Shown: positions 1 through 11,130, counted from the first letter of the stretch. The stretch is DNA of 64,000 bases from Piscicola geometra (GCA_943735955.1 OX030958.1:10405626-10469625); one strand, 5' to 3'. Numbers and translations are program-made. The notes: a model not told the origin generated them from the sequence alone.

Positions 1-3000
1 CGATGAAGACGATGAAGACGGTGAAGACGATGAAGACGATGAAGACGGTGAAGATGATGAAGACGGTGAAGACGGTTAAGACGGTGAAGACGGTGAAGAC
101 GATGAAGACGATGAAGACGGTGAAGACGGTGAAGACGATGAAGACGGTGAAGACGGTGAAGACGGTGAAGACGATGAAGACGGTGAAGACGATGAAGACG
201 GTGAAGACGATGAAGACGGTGAAAACGGTGAAAACGGTGAAGACGATGAAGACGATGAAGACAGTGAAGACGATGAAGACGGTGAAGACGATGAAGACGA
301 TGAAGACGATGAAGACGGTGAAGACGGTGAAGACGGTGAAGACGGTGAAGACGGTGAAGACGGTGAAGACGATGAAGACGATGAATACGGTGAAGACGGT
401 GAAGACGATGAAGACGGTGAAGACGGTGAAGACGATGAAGACGGTGAAGACGATGAAGACGGTGAAGACGGTGAATACGGTGAAGACGATGAAGACGGTG
501 AAGACGATGAAGACGGTGAAGACGGTGAAGACGGTGAAGACGGTGAAGACGGTGAAGACGAACGATGAAGACGATGAAGACGGTGAAGACGATGAAGACG
601 GTGAAGACGATGAAGACGATGAAGACGGTGAAGACGGTGAAGACGGTGAAGACGGTGAAGACGGTGAAGACGGTGAAGACGGTGAAGACGGTGAAGACGA
701 TGAAGACGATGAAGACGGTGAAGACGGAGAAGACGATGAAGACGGTGAAGACGGTGAAGACGATGAAGACGGTGAAGACGGTGAAGACGATGAAGACGGT
801 GAAGACGATGAAGACGGTGAAGACGGTGAAGACGAACGATGAAGACGATGAAGACGGTGAACCCGATGAAGACGGTGAAGACGATGAAGACGATGAAGAC
901 GATGAAGACGATGAAGACGGTGAAGACGGTGAAGACGGTGAAGACGGTGAAGACGGTGAAGACGGTGAAGACGAACGATGAAGACGATGAAGACGGTGAA
1001 GACGATGAAGACGGTGAAGACGATGAAGACGATGAAGACGGTGAAGACGGTGAAGACGGTGAAGACGGTTAAGACAGTGAAGACGGTGAAGACGATGAAG
1101 ACGATGAAGACGGTGAAGACGGTGAAGACGATGAAGACGGTGAAGACGGTGAAGACGGTGAAGACGATGAAGACGGTGAAGACGATGAAGACGGTGAAGA
1201 CGATGAAGACGGTGAAGACGGTGAAGAGGATGAAGACGATGAAGACGGTGAAGACGATGAAGACGGTGAAGACGATGAAGACGATGAAGACGGTGAAGAC
1301 GGTGAAGACGAACGATGAAGACGATGAAGACGGTGAAGACGATGAAGACGATGAAGACGATGAAGACGGTGAAGACGGTGAAGACGGTGAAGACGGTGAA
1401 GACGGTGAAGACGAACGATGAAGACGGTGAAAACGATGAAGACGGTGAAGACGATGAAGACGATGAAGACGGTGAAGACGATGAAGACGGTGAAGACGGT
1501 TAAGACGGTGAAGACGATGAAGACGGTGAAGACGATGAAGACGGTGAAGACGATGAAGACGGTGAAGACGGTGAAGACGATGAAGACGATGAAGACGGTG
1601 AAGACGATGAAGACGGTGAAGACGGTGAAGACGGTGAAGACGATGAAGACGGTGAAGACGATGAAGACGATGAAGACGGTGAAGACGATGAAGACGGTGA
1701 AAACGATGAAGACGGTGAAGACAATGAAGACGATGAAGACGGTGAAGACGATGAAGACGATGAAAACGGTGAAGACGATGAAGACGATGAAGACGGTGAA
1801 GACGGTGAAGACGGTGAAGACGAACGATGAAGACGATGAAGACGGTGAAGACGATGAAGACGATGAAAACGGTGAAGACGATGAAGACGGTGAAGACGAT
1901 GAAGACGAACGATGAAGACGATGAAGACGATGAAGACGATGAAGACGGTGAAGACGATGAAGACGATGAAGACGGTGAAGATGATGAAGACGGTGAAGAC
2001 GGTTAAGACGGTGAAGACGGTGAAGACGATGAAGACGATGAAGACGGTGAAGACGGTGAAGACGATGAAGACGGTGAAGACGGTGAAGACGGTGAAGACG
2101 ATGAAGACGGTGAAGACGATGAAGACGGTGAAGACGATGAAGACGGTGAAAACGGTGAAAACGGTGAAGACGATGAAGACGATGAAGACAGTGAAGACGA
2201 TGAAGACGGTGAAGACGATGAAGACGATGAAGACGATGAAGACGGTGAAGACGGTGAAGACGGTGAAGACGGTGAAGACGGTGAAGACGGTGAAGACGAT
2301 GAAGACGATGAAGACGGTGAAGACGGTGAAGACGATGAAGACGGTGAAGACGGTGAAGACGGTGAAGACGATGAAGACGGTGAAGACGATGAAGACGGTG
2401 AAGACGGTGAATACGGTGAAGACGATGAAGACGGTGAAGACGATGAAGACGGTGAAGACGGTGAAGACGGTGAAGACGGTGAAGACGGTGAAGACGAACG
2501 ATGAAGACGATGAAGACGGTGAAGACGATGAAGACGGTGAAGACGATGAAGACGATGAAGACGGTGAAGACGGTGAAGACGGTGAAGACGGTGAAGACGG
2601 TGAAGACGGTGAAGACGGTGAAGACGGTGAAGACGATGAAGACGATGAAGACGGTGAAGACGGAGAAGACGATGAAGACGGTGAAGACGGTGAAGACGAT
2701 GAAGACGGTGAAGACGGTGAAGACGATGAAGACGGTGAAGACGATGAAGACGGTGAAGACGGTGAAGACGAACGATGAAGACGATGAAGACGGTGAACCC
2801 GATGAAGACGGTGAAGACGATGAAGACGATGAAGACGATGAAGACGATGAAGACGGTGAAGACGGTGAAGACGGTGAAGACGGTGAAGACGGTGAAGACG
2901 GTGAAGACGAACGATGAAGACGATGAAGACGGTGAAGACGATGAAGACGGTGAAGACGATGAAGACGATGAAGACGGTGAAGACGGTGAAGACGGTGAAG

Positions 3001-3863
3001 ACGGTTAAGACAGTGAAGACGGTGAAGACGATGAAGACGATGAAGACGGTGAAGACGGTGAAGACGATGAAGACGGTGAAGACGGTGAAGACGGTGAAGA
3101 CGATGAAGACGGTGAAGACGATGAAGACGGTGAAGACGATGAAGACGGTGAAGACGGTGAAGAGGATGAAGACGATGAAGACGGTGAAGACGATGAAGAC
3201 GGTGAAGACGATGAAGACGATGAAGACGGTGAAGACGGTGAAGACGAACGATGAAGACGATGAAGACGGTGAAGACGATGAAGACGATGAAGACGATGAA
3301 GACGGTGAAGACGGTGAAGACGGTGAAGACGGTGAAGACGGTGAAGACGAACGATGAAGACGGTGAAAACGATGAAGACGGTGAAGACGATGAAGACGAT
3401 GAAGACGGTGAAGACGATGAAGACGGTGAAGACGGTTAAGACGGTGAAGACGATGAAGACGGTGAAGACGATGAAGACGGTGAAGACGATGAAGACGGTG
3501 AAGACGGTGAAGACGATGAAGACGATGAAGACGGTGAAGACGATGAAGACGGTGAAGACGGTGAAGACGGTGAAGACGATGAAGACGGTGAAGACGATGA
3601 AGACGATGAAGACGGTGAAGACGATGAAGACGGTGAAAACGATGAAGACGGTGAAGACGATGAAGACGATGAAGACGGTGAAGACGATGAAGACGATGAA
3701 AACGGTGAAGACGATGAAGACGATGAAGACGGTGAAGACGGTGAAGACGGTGAAGACGAACGATGAAGACGATGAAGACGGTGAAGACGATGAAGACGAT
3801 GAAAACGGTGAAGACGATGAAGACGGTGAAGACGATGAAGACGGTGAAGACGGTGAAGACGAA
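1..3863. repeat. Higher-order duplication inside the array, offset about 1936 bp
   Basis: Punctuation units beginning at 565, 839, 978, 1315 and 1418 recur at 2501, 2775, 2914, 3251 and 3354, each exactly 1936 bp later. Private variants recur with them: gaaccc at 859 and 2795, and gaagagg at 1223 and 3159. Near the left edge the offset is 1927, and the second copy carries one extra 9-bp unit. So the two blocks differ by whole repeat units, which suggests slippage after a recent block duplication. The near identity could also reflect an assembly artefact. Confidence 0.9.
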
Positions 3864-6225
3864 CGATGAAGACGATGAAGACGGTGAAGACGATGAAGAC
3901 GGTGAAGACAATGAAGACAATGAAGACGGTGAAGACGATGAAGACGGTGAAGACGATGAAGACGATGAAGACGGTGAAGACGATGAAGACGGTGAAGACG
4001 GTTAAGACGGTGAAGACGGTGAAGACGATGAAGACGATGAAGACCGTGAAGACGGTGAAGACGATGAAGACGGTGAAGACGGTGAAGACGGTGAAGACGA
4101 TGAAGACGGTGAAGACGATGAAGACGGTGAAGACGATGAAGACGGTGAAGACGGTGAAGACGAACGATGAAGACGATGAAGACGGTGAAGACGATGAAGA
4201 CGGTGAAGACGGTGAAGACGATGAAGACGGTGAAGACGATGAAGACGGTGAAGACGGTGAAGACAAACGATGAAGACGATGAAGACGGTGAAGACGATGA
4301 AGACGGTGAAGACGAACGATGAAGACGATGAAGACGGTGAAGACGATGAAGACGGTGAAGACGATGAAGACGGTGAAGACGATGAAGACGGTGAAGACGA
4401 TGAAGACGGTGAAGACGAACGATGAAGACGATGAAGACGGTGAAGAAGATGAAGACGGTGAAGACGATGAAGACGGTGAAGATGGTGAAGACGGTGAAGA
4501 CGGTGAAGACGGTGAAGACGAACGATGAAGACGATGAAGACGGTGAAGACGATGAAGACGGTGAAGACGATGAAGACGATGAAGACGGTGAAGACGGTGA
4601 AGACGGTGAAGACGGTGAAGACGGTGAAGACGGTGAAGACGATGAAGACGATGAAGACGGTGAAGACGGAGAAGACGATGAAGACGGTGAAGACGGTGAA
4701 GACGATGAAGACGGTGAAGACGGTGAAGACGGTGAAGACGATGAAGACGGTGAAGACGATGAAGACGGTGAAGACGGTGAAGACGAACGATGAAGACGGT
4801 GAAAACGATGAAGACGGTGAAGACGATGAAGACGATGAAGACGGTGAAGACGATGAAGACGGTGAAGACGGTTAAGACGGTGAAGACGATGAAGACGGTG
4901 AAGACGATGAAGACGGTGAAGACGATGAAGACAGTGAAGACGGTGAAGACGATGAAGACGATGAAGACGGTGAAGACGATGAAGACGGTGAAGACGGTGA
5001 AGACGGTGAAGACGATGAAGACGGTGAAGACGATGAAGACGATGAAGACGGTGAAGACGATGAAGACGGTGAAAACGATGAAGACGGTGAAGACGATGAA
5101 GACGATGAAGACGGTGAAGACGATGAAGACGATGAAAACGGTGAAGACGATGAAGACGATGAAGACGGTGAAGACGGTGAAGACGGTGAAGACGAACGAT
5201 GAAGACGATGAAGACGGTGAAGACGATGAAGACGATGAAAACGGTGAAGACGATGAAGACGGTGAAGACGATGAAGACGGTGAAGACGGTGAAGACGAAC
5301 GGTGAAGACGATGAAGACGGTGAAGACGATGAAGACGGTGAAGACGATGAAGACGATGAAGACGGTGAAGACGATGAAGACGGTGAAGACGATGAAGACG
5401 ATGAAGACGGTGAAGACGATGAAGACGGTGAAGACGGTTAAGACGGTGAAGACGGTGAAGACGATGAAGACGATGAAGACGGTGAAGACGGTGAAGACGA
5501 TGAAGACGGTGAAGACGGTGAAGACGGTGAAGACGATGAAGACGGTGAAGACGATGAAGACGGTGAAGACGATGAAGACGGTGAAGACGGTGAAGACGAA
5601 CGATGAAGACGATGAAGACGGTGAAGACGATGAAGACGGTGAAGACGGTGAAGACGATGAAGACGGTGAAGACGATGAAGACGGTGAAGACGGTGAAGAC
5701 AAACGATGAAGACGATGAAGACGGTGAAGACGATGAAGACGGTGAAGACGAACGATGAAGACGATGAAGACGGTGAAGACGATGAAGACGGTGAAGACGA
5801 TGAAGACGGTGAAGACGATGAAGACGGTGAAGACGATGAAGACGGTGAAGACGAACGATGAAGACGATGAAGACGGTGAAGACGATGAAGACGGTGAAGA
5901 CGATGAAGACGGTGAAGATGGTGAAGACGGTGAAGACGGTGAAGACGGTGAAGACGAACGATGAAGACGATGAAGACGGTGAAGACGATGAAGACGGTGA
6001 AGACGATGAAGACGATGAAGACGGTGAAGACGGTGAAGACGGTGAAGACGGTGAAGACGGTGAAGACGGTGAAGACGATGAAGACGATGAAGACGGTGAA
6101 GACGGAGAAGACGATGAAGACGGTGAAGACGGTGAAGACGATGAAGACGGTGAAGACGGTGAAGACGGTGAAGACGATGAAGACGGTGAAGACGATGAAG
6201 ACGGTGAAGACGGTGAAGACGAACG
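3354..6225. repeat. Second higher-order duplication inside the array, offset 1436 bp
   Basis: Punctuation units at 3354, 3763, 3866, 4319, 4422, 4525 and 4790 recur at 4790, 5199, 5302, 5755, 5858, 5961 and 6226, all offset by 1436 bp. Scattered single-base differences exist: one copy has gaagaagat near 4442 where the other has gaagacgat, and the unit near 5300 is gaacggtg instead of gaacgatg. The pattern after 6329 again resembles the block starting at 1912, so the blocks are nested and not a simple tandem series. Confidence 0.88.
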
Positions 6226-9200
6226 ATGAAGACGATGAAGACGGTGAAGACGATGAAGACGATGAAGACGATGAAGACGGTGAAGACGGTGAAGACGGTG
6301 AAGACGGTGAAGACGGTGAAGACGAACGATGAAGACGATGAAGACGATGAAGACGATGAAGACGGTGAAGACGATGAAGACGATGAAGACGGTGAAGATG
6401 ATGAAGACGGTGAAGACGGTTAAGACGGTGAAGACGGTGAAGACGATGAAGACGATGAAGACGGTGAAGACGGTGAAGACGATGAAGACGGTGAAGACGG
6501 TGAAGACGGTGAAGACGATGAAGACGGTGAAGACGATGAAGACGGTGAAGACGATGAAGACGGTGAAAACGGTGAAGACGGTGAAGACGATGAAGACGAT
6601 GAAGACAGTGAAGACGATGAAGACGGTGAAGACGATGAAGACGATGAAGACGATGAAGACGGTGAAGACGGTGAAGACGGTGAAGACGGTGAAGACGGTG
6701 AAGACGGTGAAGACGGTGAAGACGATGAAGACGATGAAGACGGTGAAGACGGTGAAGACGATGAAGACGGTGAAGACGGTGAAGACGGTGAAGACGATGA
6801 AGACGGTGAAGACGATGAAGACGGTGAAGACGATGAAGACGGTGAAGACGATGAAGACGGTGAAGACGGTGAAGACGAACGATGAAGACGATGAAGACGG
6901 TGAAGACGATGAAGACGATGAAGACGATGAAGACGGTGAAGACGGTGAAGACGGTGAAGACGGTGAAGACGAACGATGAAGACGATGAAGACGGTGAAAA
7001 CGATGAAGACGGTGAAGACGATGAAGACGATGAAAACAGTGAAGACGATGAAGACGGTGAAGACGGTTAAGACGGTGAAGACGATGAAGACGGTGAAGAC
7101 GGTGAAGACGATGAAGACGGTGAAGACGGTGAAGACGGTGAAGACGATGAAGACGATGAAGACGGTGAAGACGATGAAGACGGTGAAGACGATGAAGACG
7201 GTGAAGACGGTGAAGACGGTGAAGACGAACGATGAAGACGATGAAGACGGTGAAGACGATGAAGACGATGAAAACGGTGAAGACGATGAAGACGGTGAAG
7301 ACGATGAAGACAGTGAAGACGGTGAAGACGAACGATGAAGACGATGAAGACGGTGAAGACGATGAAGACGGTGAAGACGATGAAGACGATGAAGACGGTG
7401 AAGACGAACGATGAAGACGATGAAGACGGTGAAGACGATGAAGACGGTGAAGACGATGAAGACGGTGAAGACGGTGAAGACGGTGAAGACGGTGAAGACG
7501 ATGAAGACGGTGAAGACGATGAAGACGGTAAAGACGATGAAAACGGTGAAGACGGTGAAGACGAACGATGAAGACGGTGAAGACGATGAAGACGGTGAAG
7601 ACGGTGAAGACGATGAAGACGATGAAGACGGTGAAGACGATGAAGACGGTGAAGACGGTGAAGACGGTGAAGACGGTGAAGACGATGAAGACGATGAAGA
7701 CGGTGAAGACGGTGAAGACGATGAAGACGATGAAGACGATGAAGACGGTAAAGACGATGAAGACGGTGAAGACGATGAAGACGATGAAGACGGTGAAGAC
7801 GATGAAGACGGTGAAGACGGTGAAGACGGTGAAGACGGTGAAGACGATGAAGACGATGAAGACGGTGAAGACGGTGAAGACGATGAAGACGATGAAGACG
7901 ATGAAGACGATGAAGACGGTGAAGACGATGAAGACGGTGAAGACGAACGATGAAGACGATGAAGACGGTGAAGACGATGAAGACGGTGAAACGATGAAGA
8001 CGATGAAGACGGTGAAGACGGTGAAGACGATGAAGACGAACGATAAAGACGGAAAAGACGGTGAAGACGGTGAAGACGGTGAAGACGGTGAAGACGGTGA
8101 AGATGATGAAGACGGTGAAGACGATGAAGACGGTGAAGACGATGAAGACGGTGAAGACGGTGAAGACGAACGATGAAGACGATGAAGACGGTGAAGACGA
8201 TGAAGACGGTGAAGACGGTGAAGACGATGAAGACGGTGAAGACGATGAAGACGATGAAGACGGTGAAGACGATGAAGACGTTGAAGACGGTGAAGACGAT
8301 GAAGACGGTGAAGACGGTGAAGACGGTGAAGACGATGAAGACGGTGAAGACGATGAAGACGGTGAAGACGATGAAGACGGTGAAGACGAACGATGAAGAC
8401 GATGAAGACGGTGAAGACGATGAAGACGATGAAGACGATGAAGACGGTGAAGACGGTGAAGACGGTGAAGACGGTGAAGACGGTGAAGACGAACGATGAA
8501 GACGATGAAGACGGTGAAGACGATGAAGACGGTGAAGACGATGAAGACGATTAAGACGGTGAAGACGATGAAGACGGTGAAGACGGTGAAGACGGTGAAG
8601 ACGATGAAGACGATGATGACGGTGAAGACGGTGAAGACGATGAAGACGGTGAAGACGGTGAAGACGGTGAAGACGATGAAGACGATGAAGACGGTGAAGA
8701 CGATGAAGACGGTGAAGACGGTGAAGACGGTGAAGACGGTGAAGACGATGAAGACGATGAAGACGGTGAAGACGGTGAAGACGATGAAGACGATGAAGAC
8801 GGTGAAGACGGTGAAGACGATGAAGACGGTGAAGACGGTGAAGACGGTGAAGATTATGAAGACGATGAAGACGGTGAAGACGGTGAAGACGATGAAGACG
8901 GTGAAGACGATGAAGATGGTGAAGACGATGAAGACGGTGAAGACGATGAAGACGGTGAAGACGGTGAAGACGGTAAAGACGGTGAAGACGATGAAGACGG
9001 TGAAGACGATGAAGACGGTAAAGACGGTGAAGACGGTGAAGACGGTGAAGACGAACGATGAAGACGGTGAAGACGATGAAGACGATGAAGACGGTGAAGA
9101 CGATGAAGACGGTGAAGACGGTGAAGACGGTGAAGACGGTGAAGACGATGAAGACGATGAAGACGGTGAAGACGGTGAAGACGATGAAGACGATGAAGAC

Positions 9201-9234
9201 GATGAAGACGGTGAAGACGATGAAGACGATGAAA

Positions 9235-9440
9235 GGTGTTGGTTGATATAGACAGCAGTTAAAATAAAATTGTTTCAATCTTATCGTCTCTTATACGGCC
9301 TTATTTTCGTTTCACAAAAATTGAAACTCGATGTCTCACGCTAGTTAACTCTTGTATATTCTATAGGTATAGGCATGCTTCGAAACTCAAGATAATAAAG
9401 TTTCAAATGGCAACTCTTGTCAAATGAACTTATTTTGAGA
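9235..9440. other. Unique spacer between the array and the rDNA-like segment
   Basis: Non-repetitive sequence with no open frame. It contains a short motif, caatcttatcgtct, near 9275 that returns as cgatcttatcgtct near 10460. The whole 9.27-10.48 kb region may therefore be one repeating spacer unit bounded by this motif. Nothing else is recognisable. Confidence 0.5.
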
Positions 9441-9608
9441 TTTGTCTCATGATTGAACGAAAGATTTTCTAAAATTTTTATTTTAAAAATTTTTCACCGG
9501 CAATGAAATTCCACGCTAGGCCGAGATCCTCACCGCTCCGGTCGAATGCGCGAGAAAACATGCCTTCACCGGCTTGGGTCCCATTGAAACGCGATTATAA
9601 TCTGTAAA
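9441..9608 (+). repeat. 168-bp direct repeat, copy 1 (rDNA spacer type)
   Basis: Runs from tttgtctcatgattgaacg to cgattataatctgtaaa. A diverged second copy lies at 10186-10354, in the same orientation. It has a GC-rich core (around aattccacgctaggccgag and gtcgaatgcgcgagaaaac), unlike the AT-rich surroundings. It lies upstream of the 18S fragment, so a non-transcribed or external transcribed spacer repeat is the likely identity. This is an inference from position only. Confidence 0.85.
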
Positions 9609-9927
9609 CGATTATAAAAAGACTGACCGATCAAATATTTTGAGCTCGAAACGAGTTTCTCAAAAAGCACCTTGAACGTTTGTTATTCCCCACTGGCCTG
9701 ATGCGCTGCTTATTCGCTTAAGATAGGCTAACCGTTCAAGGGGACGTCTATTAGCGGCAATAAGCGCGTGATCTCCTATCATCATCACTCGATCTCGGTA
9801 AAGCAGAGATTCGAAGCTGATAAATTATCTTCGATATAGCCGCTTTTACGAGCGGCGACGACTATCGAAGGCGACTAGAAGACTCGTCGACTTTAGGCCA
9901 GCGACGCTAGTCTTCTTGCTCGTGTAT
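9609..9927 (+). other. Putative 5' external transcribed spacer / rDNA promoter region
   Basis: About 320 bp of balanced base composition directly upstream of the first nucleotides of 18S rRNA. It has several purine/pyrimidine palindromic patches near gcgactagaagactcgtcga. By position this should be 5' ETS and possibly the RNA polymerase I promoter. No promoter consensus can be verified by eye because these elements are not conserved between phyla. Confidence 0.5.
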
Positions 9928-10187
9928 TACCTGGTTGATCCTGCCAGTAGTTATATGCTTGTCTCAAAGATTCGGCTCGTAAATTTTGGTGACTCTGAAT
10001 AAATAACGGCTGATCGCACGACCTAGCGTCGGCGACAGATCTTTCAAGTGTGTGCCCTATCAACTTTCGATGGTATGTGATATGCTTACCATGGTTGTAA
10101 CGGGTAACGGGGAATCAGGGTTTGATTCAGGAGAGGGAGCATGAGAAACGGCTACCACATCCAAGGAAGGCAGCAGGCGCGCAAATT
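9928..10187 (+). pseudogene. 18S rRNA gene, 5' end only, with internal deletion
   Basis: Starts with the universal 18S 5' end, acctggttgatcctgccagt, and tatgcttgtctcaaagatt. It then jumps from cttgtctcaaagatt to cggctcgtaaatt, after which come recognisable conserved blocks: tttggtgactctgaataa, ctgatcgcacg, cggcgac, ccctatcaactttcgatggt, accatggttgtaacgggta, gagagggagcatgagaaacg and ggctaccacatccaagg, ending at caggcgcgcaaatt. In a normal 18S gene roughly 200 nt lie between the first and second blocks, and about 1400 nt follow the last one. Both are absent. At 10186 the sequence switches to the 168-bp spacer repeat, with an att(t) microhomology at the junction. It cannot give a functional small-subunit rRNA. 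Confidence 0.95.
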
Positions 10188-10354
10188 TGTCTCATGATTG
10201 AACGAAAGATTTTTTAAAAACTTCATTTTTAAAAAAATTTCACTGGCAATGAAATTCCACGCTAGGCCGAGATCCTCGCCGCTCCAGTCGAATGCGCGAG
10301 AAAACATGCTTTAATCGGCTTGGGTCCCATTGAAACGCGATTATAATCTGTAAA
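10186..10354 (+). repeat. 168-bp direct repeat, copy 2
   Basis: Diverged copy of 9441-9608, beginning inside the 18S junction and ending at cgattataatctgtaaa. It has about 10-15 visible substitutions and small indels, so it is not a fresh duplicate. Together with copy 1 it brackets a unit of about 745 bp (repeat, spacer, truncated 18S). Confidence 0.85.
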
Positions 10355-10691
10355 TTTACTCTTAATTTTCTAAGACTTTCAAGTTTTTCAACGGCATCCG
10401 CCGTCGCATCTCCTATCTCCCTCGATGACCGCTCACTTAGTGTATTAACAACTCGTTTCGATCTTATCGTCTATTTATCGTAATTAAATTTTTTTTTGCT
10501 TTATTCACCCCCCTTAGTTAAGGAAAATGGCAGCCGCTCAAATAAATTTGTGGAATAAACGGTTTTGGGTATAATATATTAAAATTTTAGAATCTAAAGT
10601 CTAAATAAAAATTAAATTTAATTAATTAGAATGTTTTTAGTGCAAATGTTGGTTGTTTTGAATCTGTCGAGAATGGCCGCAGCAGACCAAG
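10355..10691. other. Spacer, no gene seen
   Basis: The first 120 bp still look rDNA-spacer-like: they are GC-richer (ggcatccgccgtcgcatctc) and end in the cttatcgtct motif near 10460. From about 10480 the sequence becomes AT-rich genomic DNA. I see no open frame and no RNA gene. Confidence 0.5.
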
Positions 10692-10832
10692 ATGGCCGCA
10701 GGGAATCAAAGCGCTCAAGGAGAAAGGATAAAGGAGAAAGCTTTCCATAGCAGCAGCAGTACCAGCGTTGGCAAAGACTTCTCCTTCACCCTCTTTCGCA
10801 GCCTCGGCACCAGTGGCAAGACAGAAAATTGA
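10692..10832 (+). CDS. Small GC-rich open frame, 46 aa, uncertain
   Basis: ATG GCC GCA start, TGA stop at 10830-10832. The frame is Ser-rich (four consecutive Ser) and followed by a Phe/Leu-rich part, ending Gly-Lys-Thr-Glu-Asn. Its base composition is coding-like (GC-rich third positions), in contrast to flanking AT-rich DNA. The frame is open upstream to about 10662, so it could also be an exon. No splice partner and no family were recognised. It may be a remnant of a mobile element linked to the SINE-like tail at 11045-11130. Confidence 0.25.
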   Translation: MAAGNQSAQGERIKEKAFHSSSSTSVGKDFSFTLFRSLGTSGKTEN

Positions 10833-10839
10833 GAAGAAT

Positions 10840-11130
10840 GATGATTGTGTTTTGAGGATGATGTGGTAATGATTGTGCTGTGGTATGAGTGTTGGTATTG
10901 TGGTGATGAAAGAATTTTTTATTTATGGTGATAGTGATTTTTTGGCGGTGATTGTCATGGTGGGGTGGGTGAGGTTGGATTATTGAGGTTGATCGTGTGT
11001 TTATATATATACATATATTGGTAATGGTCTAAAAACCGTTTTATTTAACTAATTTATTTGAAGATCGCCTTTGTTCACTTATGAAAGGGCGCTATACAAA
11101 TCATTAGTGATCGATTGATTGATTGATTAT
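10840..11130 (+). repeat. GT/GAT-rich low-complexity tract and SINE-like 3' tail
   Basis: 10840-10985 is enriched in gatgatg, tggtgat and ggtggg. At about 11045-11130 the sequence reads aagggcgctatacaaatc followed by cgattgattgattgatt. A gcgctata(t/c)aaat motif followed by a short tandem repeat is a common 3' end of tRNA-derived SINEs and matches the tail type seen near 15590 and, reversed, near 53930. No tRNA-like head was found. Confidence 0.4.

Larger units (their letters stand above)
1..9234. repeat. 9-bp minisatellite array, gaagacg(a/g)t, about 1000 units
   Basis: The whole stretch is built from two 9-mers, gaagacgat and gaagacggt, differing at one base. Rare variants include gaaaacggt, gaatacggt, gaagacagt and gaagatgat. 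About every 70-500 bp there is a 13-bp unit, gaagacgaacgat, whose 4 extra bases shift the reading frame. The variant ggttaag puts a stop into the acidic frame. On the plus strand the frames read as Met-Lys-Thr/Val-Lys-Thr or as Asp-Glu-Asp/Gly-Glu-Asp tripeptides. On the minus strand the array reads as Ser/Pro, Ile-Val-Phe/Thr-Val-Phe or Arg-Leu-His. The basic unit has no stop in any minus-strand frame, so the very long minus open frames (1500-3920, 6420-9278) are a by-product of the repeat. I see no promoter, intron or unique coding sequence, and I call it satellite DNA. The left end is outside the window; the right end is abrupt at about 9234. Confidence 0.97.

Noticed and set aside
1..9234. 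CRISPR-like or telomeric array
   Set aside because: There are no unique spacers between repeats, the unit is not a telomere repeat, and the organism is a eukaryote.
1..9251. Dozens of plus-strand frames starting Met-Lys-Thr and ending in Glu-Asp-Glu-Arg
   Set aside because: They are translations of the 9-bp minisatellite broken by the 13-bp unit, with no unique sequence, no splice signals and no conserved start context.
6420..9278. 952-codon minus-strand frame, which might be taken for a huge low-complexity membrane or Ser/Pro protein
   Set aside because: It exists only because the repeat unit lacks stops on this strand, and it changes polymer type at each frame-shifting unit.
9928..10187. 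Functional 18S rRNA gene
   Set aside because: Internal deletion and loss of more than three quarters of the gene; nothing further downstream resembles 18S, 5.8S or 28S.
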